Below, piece by piece: positions 8,218 through 15,367 of a DNA stretch of 64,000 nt. The notes under the pieces were generated by a model, which was not told where the DNA came from, made no database searches, and saw nothing but the letters and a program-made list of their open reading frames with translations. Source of the stretch: Paraburkholderia xenovorans LB400 (lineage in GTDB: Bacteria > Pseudomonadota > Gammaproteobacteria > Burkholderiales > Burkholderiaceae); NCBI RefSeq assembly GCF_000013645.1, contig NC_007952.1, positions 2,852,001-2,916,000 of the forward strand. Reading direction: 5' to 3'. A program made the position numbers and the translations under genes. Positions within the stretch are counted from its first letter, which is position 1, and each line of letters opens with the position of its first letter.

Positions 8218-8724
8218 CTAGTCTTTTAGCACGGTGATGGTGATCTTTTTTGAATACACGGGTGGTACATGCGGCACGTGGTTGTGATCGCCGAGAATCA
8301 GTTGCAGCGTGTGCTTGCCCGGCGGCAATTCGATACGTGCGTCCGTCTCGCCCGCGCCGAAGTGCAGGTGATTGCGATCCGATGGGATTTCCTGGTCGAG
8401 CGCCGGCAGATCGGTGTCGATCAACAGATGGTGATGGCCGGAGTTCGGGAATACGACGCCCTTCGGGCACACGCCCATGTTCCGCAGTCCCATGCGAACC
8501 CACAGCTTGCCGCCGTGAATCACGGCGCCGTCCGGCGGCCAGATGATGTACTCCTCGGCGCCCGGCGGCGAAGCCGTTTGATCGGCGAGCGCGAAGGCGC
8601 CCGGCAACATGTTGCCGACCACGAGGAGGAGCGTCGCGCGCAACGCCTTGCGCCGTGCCTCGCGATGCGCATTCGATTCATGATGCACGTCGAGAACAAC
8701 GGGGGTAACGGTTCTTCTTCGCAT
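8218..8724 (-). CDS. Second DUF4399 protein, paralogue of its neighbour
   Basis: The 168-residue product shares GHHHLLIDTDLP, SDRNHLHFGAGET and LPPGKHTLQL with the downstream gene, so the pair is a tandem duplication. The N-terminus has a long basic region before a hydrophobic segment (about 31-48) that looks like a signal peptide ending near AFA-LA. I chose the start at 8724 because of GGGAGAG upstream; the open frame extends to 8898 without support. The core His-rich motif is intact. Function unknown. Confidence 0.85.
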   Translation of the reverse strand: MRRRTVTPVVLDVHHESNAHREARRKALRATLLLVVGNMLPGAFALADQTASPPGAEEYIIWPPDGAVIHGGKLWVRMGLRNMGVCPKGVVFPNSGHHHLLIDTDLPALDQEIPSDRNHLHFGAGETDARIELPPGKHTLQLILGDHNHVPHVPPVYSKKITITVLKD

Positions 8725-9092
8725 AGCGCACTCTCCCGAAGAGTGGTCATGGCCACCGCGGCTGCACGAGGCAGGCCGGGCGTTCCGGCTGTGTGTCGCA
8801 GGCGCTCGCGCGGTTGGACGGCCGCCCTTGGTTAAAACGACGCGCCGCCTCACTTTGTGAATTAGCTTAGGACGTAACTTGCCAAAAAGATACGCCACAC
8901 TCGTTAACCGTATGACGCATTCGGGGCACGCCGACAGTTGTGACGCGCAAAGCGCGTGCTATCGTTATTAAGAGGTTGCAGATGGATGGTCGATAGCGGC
9001 TTCGATGCTTCGCGCGATTGACTCCGGCAACTGCTGCGAGTGGCGCGGTCCTCGAATGCCTATGTTCTGTCCGGAACAAACAGGATGTGAAG
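8725..9092. other. Intergenic region between divergent DUF4399 and caspase genes
   Basis: This 368-base divergent spacer must hold promoters for both directions. Rightward there is a plausible but weak TTGTGA/TATCGT pair near 8938-8965. No sigma-54 box, tRNA or repeat was found. Confidence 0.3.
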
Positions 9093-11057
9093 ATGTGGCG
9101 AATATTCATGCTGGTGTGCATGGCCGGGGCGATTCAGGCGCATTGGGGCAGTGCGAATGCGGCGCCGCAACGTGATACTGCCGGGCAAGGCGCGAGCGCG
9201 GAGAAGATGGGCGCTGTGGCGCTCACTCCGTTCGCGGAACAGCGTGGCAAGCGGCTTTCTCCACGTATCGCGCTGGTGATCGGTAATGGCGCATATGGTA
9301 CGAACCGCACGGACCGTAATGACGCGCAGGTGGATGCACTGCGGGAGAACGCCCCGCGCGATGCCGAAGCTATGCGTGACAGGCTGCAAACGCTCGGCTT
9401 CGACGTCATCATGCGCACGAATGCGACGCCGCGGCAGATGCGGCAGGTCATCGGCGAGTTCCATGCGCGCTTGCAGCACGGCGGTGTCGGTCTCTTTTAT
9501 TTCGCGGGGCACGGCATGCGGATCGGCCCGCAAACATTGCTCATCCCGGCAGGAATCGATGCTCGCTCGCCGGCTGCGGTCGTGAGCAACGGCGTCGATC
9601 TGAACGCCATATTGCAGGCAATGCGTGCGCCGCGCGACAGCCGGCTCAATCTCGTGATTCTCGATACCTGTCTGAACAATCCGTTTTCGGCGGACGTGAC
9701 CGGCGATACGTCAGCGCTTCCGGACAATACGGTGGTTGCGTACGCAACCGCACCGGGCGGTTTTGCAGCAGACGGCACGCTTCATGGCGTCTATACGAAT
9801 GCATGGCTGCACGCGCTCTACAGCGCTCCCTCGCAAACCCTGGCGGATCTGTTGCAACGCGTCGCGACGCAGGTGCGCGACGTGACTGGCGGTGAGCAAA
9901 CGCCGTGGCTTACTTCTTCCGTTCCTCAGTCCTTGCTGATGGCCGATGCAACGTCCGCCATTCGTGATAATCCTCTTGTCACGCTGCATAGCCGGGGCAT
10001 TCTGCCGAAAGACAGCAGCGAACAATACGAAATCACGTTCTGGAATTCGATCAAGGACAGCAACTACCCGGCCGACTATGAAGCGTATCTGAAGGCCTAT
10101 CCGAACGGCCGCTTTGCCACGCTCGCTCATGCACGTATCGACCGCTTACGCGCGGCGGCCACATCGAATGCGCCGTCTGCGGCCACGCCTGCTGCGCCGT
10201 CAGTTGCACCGGCTCCACAAGCCGCGCGGCCAACGCCACCGCCCAGTGCACCAGCGCTCAAACCCACCGCAAGCGCTCCCGCGCCGGCCACGCCACCCGC
10301 GGCGACGGTTGCGCAGAAGCCCGTCACGCATGCGCCGGTTGCCGGTGAAAGCCGCGACTGCGCCACCTGTCCGATCATGATCGCCGTGCCCGCCGGTTCG
10401 TTCTCGATGGGCAGCAGTACCGACGATCCTTCCGAAAAGCCCGTTCATCACGTGACCATCGGCGCACCGTTCGCTATCGGCAAGTACGAAGTGACGGTCG
10501 ATCAGTGGAACGCGTGCGTCGCCGCCAATGCCTGCCAGAAGCTCACGCCCGAAAGCAACACCAGCAAAGCCGCGCCGGCGCGCGACCTCAGCTGGGACGA
10601 CGCGCAGCAATACGTGAAATGGCTGAGCAGGACCACCGGCAAACCGTACCGCCTGCCCACCGAAGCGGAATGGGAATACGCGGATCGCGGCGGCACCACG
10701 ACCGCCTACTGGTGGGGCGACCAGATGCGCAAGGGCAACGCCAACTGCAAGGACTGCGGCGACCCGTGGCACAAGGAAGGACCTGAGGCAGCCGGCTCGT
10801 TCGCACCGAATCCGCTCGGGCTGTACGACATGAACGGCAGCGTCTGGGAATGGACCGCCGACTGCTGGCACAACTCCTACCAGGGCGCGCCCGCCGATGG
10901 CCACGCATGGGACAACCCTGGCTGCGACATGCGCGTGATTCGCGGCGGTTCGTGGCGCGAAGGCGGCGGCTATATGCTCAGCGCGACACGCTTCAAGTAC
11001 AGCTCGGGCGTGCGCCAGTCGCAGGATGGCTTTCGGGTCGTCAAGGACCTGAAGTGA
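9093..11057 (+). CDS. Exported caspase-like protease fused to a formylglycine-enzyme-like (SUMF1) domain
   Basis: A 654-residue protein. A signal peptide (1 to about 23, ending in A-N-A) precedes a peptidase C14 caspase/metacaspase domain (about 55-290). It starts with RIALVIGNGAY and carries a likely His140/Cys193 dyad in FAGHG and LDTC. A Pro/Ala-rich linker (about 365-420) leads to an FGE-sulfatase-like domain (about 430-654: VPAGSFSMGS, RLPTEAEWEYA, GSVWEWTADCW, VIRGGSWREGG). Such domains often bind or scaffold rather than make formylglycine. I chose the ATG at 9093 because the signal peptide begins there. Substrates are unknown. The adjacent Ser/Thr kinase and FHA protein suggest one stress- or signal-linked module. 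Confidence 0.88.
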   Translation: MWRIFMLVCMAGAIQAHWGSANAAPQRDTAGQGASAEKMGAVALTPFAEQRGKRLSPRIALVIGNGAYGTNRTDRNDAQVDALRENAPRDAEAMRDRLQTLGFDVIMRTNATPRQMRQVIGEFHARLQHGGVGLFYFAGHGMRIGPQTLLIPAGIDARSPAAVVSNGVDLNAILQAMRAPRDSRLNLVILDTCLNNPFSADVTGDTSALPDNTVVAYATAPGGFAADGTLHGVYTNAWLHALYSAPSQTLADLLQRVATQVRDVTGGEQTPWLTSSVPQSLLMADATSAIRDNPLVTLHSRGILPKDSSEQYEITFWNSIKDSNYPADYEAYLKAYPNGRFATLAHARIDRLRAAATSNAPSAATPAAPSVAPAPQAARPTPPPSAPALKPTASAPAPATPPAATVAQKPVTHAPVAGESRDCATCPIMIAVPAGSFSMGSSTDDPSEKPVHHVTIGAPFAIGKYEVTVDQWNACVAANACQKLTPESNTSKAAPARDLSWDDAQQYVKWLSRTTGKPYRLPTEAEWEYADRGGTTTAYWWGDQMRKGNANCKDCGDPWHKEGPEAAGSFAPNPLGLYDMNGSVWEWTADCWHNSYQGAPADGHAWDNPGCDMRVIRGGSWREGGGYMLSATRFKYSSGVRQSQDGFRVVKDLK

Positions 11058-11122
11058 CCTCGGCGGCTCGTCAGATCCGCCGCCGGCTCACGGCAGACCA
11101 TGCCGACGCTCCACGCTCCCGC

Positions 11123-13264
11123 TCAAGGCAAGCGAGGCTTCGTCGTAATCGGCGCGAAATCGGCGACGATATGATCGCGGCCATATTTGCTGCCGATCTG
11201 CGCGAGCCGTGTGTCCAGCGCGTGCAGATAATCGGCGCGCGATTCGCTTTCGGGCCGCGGCTTGTCGAATAGCGGGGCAGGCGTAATCAGCAGCACGACC
11301 ATCTCCGATCCGAACGGCTTTGAAATGATCCAGTCGCCGGCACTGCCGATGGTGGCGGTGTAATGCGGCGGCGCCTGATTGTCCTTCGCGCGCGGGCTCG
11401 GCACCATGTGCACGACGCTGCCGTCGAGCTGGTAGTAGTCCAAATTCACATACGAGTCATAGCCCGGCGTGGCGACGTCGACGACCAGCGGGTCGCCGTC
11501 GCTCAATTGACCGCCAGGCGGCCTCACGTGCAAGGCCGCAACGTGGCCGGCCTGCATGTTGTCAACCCAGTACGGCGCGAGCGTTTTGATGGTGTCGCAC
11601 TTGTCGTCGGCGAGCGGTTCGACTGCCAGCGTCAGCGTATCGACACCGGGCAGCGCGGCCAGCGTGTCCTTCAGATGCGCCGCGCCGTAGCGCTGCGAGA
11701 CGTAACCGCGCACCGTCAGCGAGTGATCCTGTACCGAAGCGGCCAAAGCGGAGCAGGGCACCTGCATTAGCGCAGGCATGACGGCGGCGAGGGTCAGCGC
11801 CGGCTTGGGTACGGGCGGCGGCGCAGGTGGCATAGCGGACGCCGCCGCAACAGGACTTGCCGGAGGTGTCGCAGGCTGCGCGGCAACCGGCGCCGACACC
11901 GCGTCACCCGAAGACGACAGCGACGAAGACGAAGATGCCGCCTGCTCCGCCAGACTCTGCGAAGCGCCCGCCTCAGCCTGTGGCCCGTGCTGCCGGTTCG
12001 GCGCCGAGCGGAACGCGAATACGCCGACTGCCGCGGCACACACCACCGCGAAACTCGCGAGCCCCACCTTCGCCAGCGTGCCGGACTTTTCCGCGCGAGC
12101 TTCGTTATCGAACTCGGCGATGAAGCGCTCCACGCTCGGCATGCGCGTATTGCGATCGAACGACAACGCGGCACGCAGCGCACGCCATTGTTTCGCGTCA
12201 AGATTGGCGGGCCGCTGCGGCTTGAAATCGGCATTGCGGGCCTGCGTCGCCGACAACCGGTCGAACGGATGATGTCCCGTCAGCAGCTCATACGTAATGC
12301 AGCCAAGTGCATAGATATCGTCGCGCGGGTCCGGCTCGCGGTGCTCGATCATTTCCGGGCTGGCGTAGGCGGGCGTCAACGCGCCGAGGCTGCCGGGATC
12401 GAAGACGGTCGCGTCGCTCTCCTCTTCCGGACGCTGAAACACGCGAGCAATGCCGAAATCGATCACCTTCACTTCGGCATTCGTTGTGAGAAACACATTG
12501 GCGGGCTTGAAGTCGCAATGCACGAAGCCGCGTTCGTGGGCATAAGCAAGCGCGCTGCTCATGCCGCGCACGATCGGCAGTGCCGCGCGCACCGGCATGC
12601 CCTGATAGCCCGGCGTGCGCAGCAACTGGCTGAGCGGCTTGCCGGACAGGTACTCCATAGTCAGATAAACGATCGGCCCGTCGCGGTCGAAGTCGTACAC
12701 CGTGATGATGTTGCGATGCGCGAGCACCTGCGCCTTGCGTGCCTCGCGCTGTAATGCGACGAGCGAATTCGGGTTGCCGCGGAACTGGACGTTGAGCACC
12801 TTGATCGCTAGGTATGGCTTGCGATCCGAGGCTTCGAGCTTGCGCAGGTCGAGCGCCTTGTACACCGTGCCCATACCGCCGACGCCAAGGCATTCTTCGA
12901 GCACGAAACGGTTGTTCAATGTATCGCCGGTGCCTTTGATCTGGTCGGATCCCGCCGCATTGGCATTGGGTGCGCTGCCTGCGCTCGCCTCACGCCGCGA
13001 CGGAATGTCGAGCGTGGTCTGGATGCCGGTTTCCTCGCCGCCCGCCGCCACGTTCGAGACGCGCAACTGCTCGATGCGCCGCCGCACTTCCACATAGAGA
13101 TCGTCGGGTAGCGGCGCTTTGCGATGTGCTGCGCCAAGCATGTCCAGCAGCTGCGTGGGGCCGAGTCCTTCGGTGGTCAACGTGCTGTCGAGTTGAGCCA
13201 CGAACTCGTCACGGGACAGCTCGCCGTTCTGAAAGTCGTGAATCACACGCGCAAGGCTAGCCAT
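11123..13264 (-). CDS. Membrane Ser/Thr protein kinase with C-terminal DUF4384-like domain
   Basis: This 713-residue Hanks-type kinase has a catalytic domain of about 120-385: glycine loop LGVGGMGTVY, Lys155 in LAIKVL, Glu174, catalytic H-C-D at 249-251 followed by FKPAN, D-F-G at 269-271 and a TPAYASPE activation segment. The usual Arg of the HRD motif is Cys here. One membrane helix (about 398-418) and a Ser/Pro/Ala-rich linker lead to an exterior DUF4384-like domain (about 490-700). An N-terminal 110-residue helical region precedes the kinase. It is the obvious partner of the two-FHA protein. Convergent with the caspase gene and divergent from the peptide cassette. A periplasmic sensor role for the tail is inferred. 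Confidence 0.92.
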   Translation of the reverse strand: MASLARVIHDFQNGELSRDEFVAQLDSTLTTEGLGPTQLLDMLGAAHRKAPLPDDLYVEVRRRIEQLRVSNVAAGGEETGIQTTLDIPSRREASAGSAPNANAAGSDQIKGTGDTLNNRFVLEECLGVGGMGTVYKALDLRKLEASDRKPYLAIKVLNVQFRGNPNSLVALQREARKAQVLAHRNIITVYDFDRDGPIVYLTMEYLSGKPLSQLLRTPGYQGMPVRAALPIVRGMSSALAYAHERGFVHCDFKPANVFLTTNAEVKVIDFGIARVFQRPEEESDATVFDPGSLGALTPAYASPEMIEHREPDPRDDIYALGCITYELLTGHHPFDRLSATQARNADFKPQRPANLDAKQWRALRAALSFDRNTRMPSVERFIAEFDNEARAEKSGTLAKVGLASFAVVCAAAVGVFAFRSAPNRQHGPQAEAGASQSLAEQAASSSSSLSSSGDAVSAPVAAQPATPPASPVAAASAMPPAPPPVPKPALTLAAVMPALMQVPCSALAASVQDHSLTVRGYVSQRYGAAHLKDTLAALPGVDTLTLAVEPLADDKCDTIKTLAPYWVDNMQAGHVAALHVRPPGGQLSDGDPLVVDVATPGYDSYVNLDYYQLDGSVVHMVPSPRAKDNQAPPHYTATIGSAGDWIISKPFGSEMVVLLITPAPLFDKPRPESESRADYLHALDTRLAQIGSKYGRDHIVADFAPITTKPRLP

Positions 13265-13540
13265 TTGTGCGAAGCACCGCCGCTGCCGTTGGACCGGATC
13301 GCACGCGACCCGAGCCTCTTCGGCCGATAGAGAACCTGTCGTAACCAGTTACATGTGCCGCTTCGATACTAGCTCCAGGTCCGTGCTTTCGCAAACCAGG
13401 ATTGGCCCGCTGCGTGCGCTGTGAACGGGTGTCGTGTGATATCCAACAGCGTGCCGTGGTCTGTCGGGCGCAAGCCGTCAGCGGGTCATCTCGCAGGCAA
13501 GGCATCACGTCTTCAGCAGTCCGGCACCGTACCCCGAAAG
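13265..13540. other. Divergent spacer between kinase gene and peptide cassette
   Basis: The kinase promoter must lie at the left end. From about 13429 the DNA shows weakened similarity to 26679-26790 upstream of the second cassette, including TCCAACAG and GTCGGGCG. This may be a distal activator-binding region for the sigma-54 promoter. No gene is seen. Confidence 0.4.
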
Positions 13541-13552
13541 CCTTATGCAGAA

Positions 13553-13579
13553 AGCCTCCAGAAAATTTATCAGGAGCCT
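13553..13579 (+). promoter_or_regulatory. Dyad upstream of the sigma-54 promoter, copy 1
   Basis: An inverted repeat of the form AGcCTCCTGA-N7-TCAGGAGCCT, with one extra mismatch here compared with copy 2, ends 9 bases before the -24 box. It could be a protein-binding site. Confidence 0.4.
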
Positions 13580-13588
13580 TGAATAAAT

Positions 13589-13605
13589 CTGGCACAGCCC
13601 GTGCA
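13589..13605 (+). promoter_or_regulatory. Sigma-54 promoter of peptide cassette copy 1
   Basis: The sequence is CTGGCACAGCCCGTGCA: GG at 13591, exactly 10 bases, GC at 13603. Transcription is predicted to begin near 13615-13617, at the base of the 5' hairpin. Confidence 0.87.
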
Positions 13606-13616
13606 TTAGTGACTAC

Positions 13617-13635
13617 CGAGCAGACAAGTTGCTCG
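13617..13635 (+). promoter_or_regulatory. 5'-leader hairpin of cassette copy 1
   Basis: Arms CGAGCA/TGCTCG with loop GACAAGT, the same stem and loop as before peptide genes 1 and 26930. It begins at the predicted +1. Confidence 0.6.
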
Positions 13636-13679
13636 CAACCAGCCTCAACACCCCGACCCTTACCTCCAGGAGATTCACC

Positions 13680-13952
13680 ATGAACACGCTGACCATCAAA
13701 GACCTGTCCATCACCGAACAACTCGACAGCAAGGCCATGAGCGCCGTGCGCGGCGGTTTCGGCCCCTCCACCTCCTATTACAACTTCAGCCCCGTCTTCG
13801 CTCCGAACAACAGCAAGAAGGTCGACGCCACCCAGCTCATCAACAACGAACTGAACCTCCAGAACGCCAACGGCAACAACGTCGCGTTCGCCTCCGGCAT
13901 CAGCTCGACGGTCAACCCCTACCTCTCGACGAGCAACAACATCCACGTGTAA
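13680..13952 (+). CDS. Double-glycine-leader secreted peptide 2a, copy 1
   Basis: 90 residues: leader identical to that of peptide 1 (Gly-Gly at 25-26), then a 64-residue core rich in Asn and Ser with several aromatic residues (TSYYNFSPVF) and no Cys. The start at 13680 follows CCAGGAGATTCACC, the same ribosome site as its relatives; the open frame extends upstream to 13629 but that start lacks support. It differs from the copy at 26930 only at residue 75 (Ser here, Asn there). Predicted to be cleaved after Gly-Gly and exported by the type I system at 1-6946. Function after export is unknown; the low-complexity polar core would suit a matrix or amyloid-forming peptide as well as a bacteriocin. 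Confidence 0.85.
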   Translation: MNTLTIKDLSITEQLDSKAMSAVRGGFGPSTSYYNFSPVFAPNNSKKVDATQLINNELNLQNANGNNVAFASGISSTVNPYLSTSNNIHV

Positions 13953-13965
13953 TACGTGACGCGGC

Positions 13966-13992
13966 GAGGCGCACGGCTTCCCGCTGCGCCTC
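13966..13992 (+). other. Intergenic hairpin between peptides 2a and 2b, copy 1
   Basis: Perfect 8-bp arms GAGGCGCA/TGCGCCTC with an 11-base loop lie 13 bases after the first stop codon. Identical in copy 2. It probably protects or separates the two coding segments. Confidence 0.5.
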
Positions 13993-14040
13993 ACTTCCCG
14001 CCGCTTACCCGCGTCCTGCGCGCACCTTTGGAGAAGCACC

Positions 14041-14325
14041 ATGTCATCCCTCATGATTCGCGATCTGGCCGGCACCCGCGAGCTCGACCGCCGCGCCATG
14101 TCGGCGGTGGCCGGCGGCACCGGCAGCAGCGTGCCTGGCCTGCCCCCGGTGGCTGGCCTCAGCGGCATCGCCAACGTCAACGTCTCGGTCAACCAGAACC
14201 TCAACCAGATGCAATACGTCAACGTCGCCGCGCTCAACAACGTCGGCGTGATCGGCGCGGGTTTCGTGCCGCTGCACCTGAACGTCAGCCCGTCGCTCTG
14301 GGGCGCCAACTACGCCAGCGTGTAA
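14041..14325 (+). CDS. Double-glycine-leader secreted peptide 2b, copy 1
   Basis: 94 residues. The leader MSSLMIRDLAGTRELDRRAM continues to A-V-A-G-G, with Gly-Gly again at 25-26. It shares the I-R-D-L, E-L-D and A-M-S-A-V positions with peptides 1 and 2a although the rest differs. The 68-residue core is Asn-, Val- and Gln-rich, with alternating patterns such as NVNVSVNQNLNQ that favour beta-strand stacking, and no Cys. GGAG lies 7 bases before the ATG. It follows 2a by 88 bases and is probably co-transcribed from the sigma-54 promoter. The copy at 27291 differs only at residue 10 (Ala here, Ser there). Export by the nearby type I system is inferred. Confidence 0.83.
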   Translation: MSSLMIRDLAGTRELDRRAMSAVAGGTGSSVPGLPPVAGLSGIANVNVSVNQNLNQMQYVNVAALNNVGVIGAGFVPLHLNVSPSLWGANYASV

Positions 14326-14333
14326 CCGCTCGA

Positions 14334-14385
14334 CGTAGCGGGGGCCGGGGGGCCTCGCTACGGCCGGCCGGTCGTCATCGGCCGG
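14334..14385 (+). terminator. Tandem GC-rich hairpins after peptide 2b, copy 1
   Basis: CGTAGCG/CGCTACG arms (14334-14362) with an inner GGCC pair are followed by CCGGCCG/CGGCCGG (14364-14385). Neither has a U-run, so they are likelier RNA-processing or partial termination structures. Confidence 0.45.
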
Positions 14386-14405
14386 CGAGCGGCGCGCGGA
14401 TTTCC

Positions 14406-14436
14406 TATACTGATTGTGCGAGGAGACCTCAGCACA
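14406..14436 (+). promoter_or_regulatory. Possible -10 element and 5' hairpin before peptide 3
   Basis: TATACT at 14406-14411 is followed at once by a hairpin TGTGC-GAGG-AGA-CCTC-A-GCACA (14415-14436). The spacing resembles the promoter-plus-hairpin plan of the other peptide genes. A -35 match is poor, so the promoter call is tentative. The element recurs at 27656-27686. Confidence 0.35.
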
Positions 14437-14450
14437 TTTCTCGACATACC

Positions 14451-14495
14451 CGGGCGGCAGCCGGCGATTCACGCCAGCATGCCGCTCGCTTTCTT
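14451..14495 (+). terminator. Degenerate terminator before peptide gene 3
   Basis: This is the counterpart of the strong terminator at 27713-27757. One inner base pair is lost (CGCCAGC) and an outer one is weakened to G-U (TGCCGCTCG). The T7 tail is replaced by CTTTCTTT, which runs into a ribosome site. Read-through into peptide gene 3 is therefore likely. Confidence 0.5.
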
Positions 14496-14508
14496 TCCTG
14501 GAGTCACT

Positions 14509-14718
14509 ATGGCAAAGCTCATCATCAAGGACCTCACCGACAGTGTGGAACTCGACCGTCAGGCAATGGCGGCCATCGTCGGCGGCGCTCGTATCGGCGC
14601 GCGGCTGAATGTGGCCGTGCCGCTGGTGCCGGCTTCGGCACGCGTCGTCGAATATCCGCCCGGGTTCCCCGCGGCGCACCAGACGATTGCCCGAGCGGCC
14701 ATGCAGCGCAAACCGTAG
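14509..14718 (+). CDS. Double-glycine-leader secreted peptide 3
   Basis: 69 residues. The leader MAKLIIKDLTDSVELDRQAM continues to A-A-I-V-G-G, with Gly-Gly at 25-26, and aligns without gaps with the leaders of peptides 1, 2a and 2b. The 43-residue core is different in type: Ala-, Val- and Arg-rich, basic and without the Asn bias (ends in AAMQRKP). The start at 14509 follows CTGGAG 6 bases upstream. The gene is absent after cassette copy 2, where a strong terminator takes its place. A shared exporter but a distinct function from 2a/2b is inferred. Confidence 0.75.
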   Translation: MAKLIIKDLTDSVELDRQAMAAIVGGARIGARLNVAVPLVPASARVVEYPPGFPAAHQTIARAAMQRKP

Positions 14719-14962
14719 CACGCGCGGCTCACGAGCCGCATATTCACCGCAGCGGCACGCGTCACGCACGCGTGCCGTTTGCTTTCGTGGCGCGTGGAGC
14801 GGTGCAAGCCGACAACCCGCACGCGGTTGGTCGGACCTCGCCGAACACTTCCGTCCTACGTCACGTCGACCGGGCGTCCTGTTCGGCGAACGCATGACGT
14901 CTCTGCCTTGCTGGTCTTGCGTTGCCGCCCCGCATACGATTTCCTCGCCCATCGCGTGCAAA
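14719..14962. other. Spacer between peptides 3 and 4
   Basis: About 240 bases before the sigma-54 promoter of peptide 4, with no convincing gene. It may hold the distal activator sites for that promoter. Confidence 0.3.
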
Positions 14963-14979
14963 TTGGCATACCCCTTGCA
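14963..14979 (+). promoter_or_regulatory. Sigma-54 promoter of peptide gene 4
   Basis: TTGGCATACCCCTTGCA is a close match to the -24/-12 consensus (GG at 14965, N10, GC at 14977, with the preferred TTGCA). It is independent in sequence from the cassette promoters, which strengthens the case that the peptides form one RpoN regulon. Confidence 0.87.
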
Positions 14980-14990
14980 GAAGAATGGCT

Positions 14991-15008
14991 GAGCACCGCA
15001 CTGTGCTC
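14991..15008 (+). promoter_or_regulatory. 5'-leader hairpin of peptide gene 4
   Basis: Arms GAGCAC/GTGCTC with a 6-base loop begin at the predicted transcription start. Position and the GAGCA/TGCTC core match the leader hairpins of the other peptide genes although loop and flanks differ. Confidence 0.6.
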
Positions 15009-15034
15009 GCTCATTCACCTTCAGGAGTAACGCC

Positions 15035-15241
15035 ATGAAATCCTCACTCGTCGTCAAAGACCTGCCGCGCTCTGCGGATCACACCCATGACGAAACGACG
15101 CTCACTGCCGCGCAAATGGAAACTGTGCACGGCGGCCGTTCCGTCGTCGTCACTGTCGACGGCGGCTCGCAAGCGCACGTCGACGACTTTGAAATCAACA
15201 CCGCCATCTTCGAAGGACGGATTAGCGGGACCTACCTGTAG
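15035..15241 (+). CDS. Double-glycine-leader secreted peptide 4 (divergent)
   Basis: 68 residues with a longer, more polar leader that keeps L-V-V-K-D-L at the start and ends M-E-T-V-H-G-G (Gly-Gly at 33-34). The 34-residue core, from RSVVVTVDGG to GRISGTYL, is acidic and beta-prone. The start follows TTCAGGAG. It has its own sigma-54 promoter and hairpin and ends at a stem-loop. Assignment to the same export family rests on the leader pattern and shared promoter plan; the core has no recognisable relative. Confidence 0.75.
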   Translation: MKSSLVVKDLPRSADHTHDETTLTAAQMETVHGGRSVVVTVDGGSQAHVDDFEINTAIFEGRISGTYL

Positions 15242-15266
15242 GACGCGCGAGATGTCCGCAATTGGA

Positions 15267-15304
15267 AACAGGCCCCCTTCACGTCGCCGTGGAGAGGGCC
15301 TGTT
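15267..15304. terminator. Stem-loop between peptide 4 and the lyase operon
   Basis: Nine-bp arms AACAGGCCC/GGGCCTGTT with an inner CAC/GTG pair lie between the ends of two convergent transcription units. Likely a bidirectional terminator. Confidence 0.6.
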
Positions 15305-15367
15305 CAGTTGAAGCGGTGAATGGTCTGACAGAAGCAGAAGCGTGCTTGCCGACGGTACAACCCATTT

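Larger units (their letters stand above)
13541..14488 (+). repeat. Peptide cassette, copy 1 of a 0.95-kb direct repeat
   Basis: Nearly identical in sequence and orientation to 26791-27750, offset by 13,250 bases. It holds the promoter, 5' hairpin, two peptide genes and downstream hairpins. In the two genes I count five and four base differences, only one amino-acid change in each. The 88-base spacer between the genes is identical. The copies differ at the 3' end, where copy 2 has 12 extra bases and a perfected terminator. Confidence 0.9.

Noticed and set aside
13402..13420. Additional GG-N10-GC match (TTGGCCCGCTGCGTGCG) upstream of cassette copy 1
   Set aside because: Poor fit outside the invariant dinucleotides, 280 bases from the gene and not kept in copy 2.
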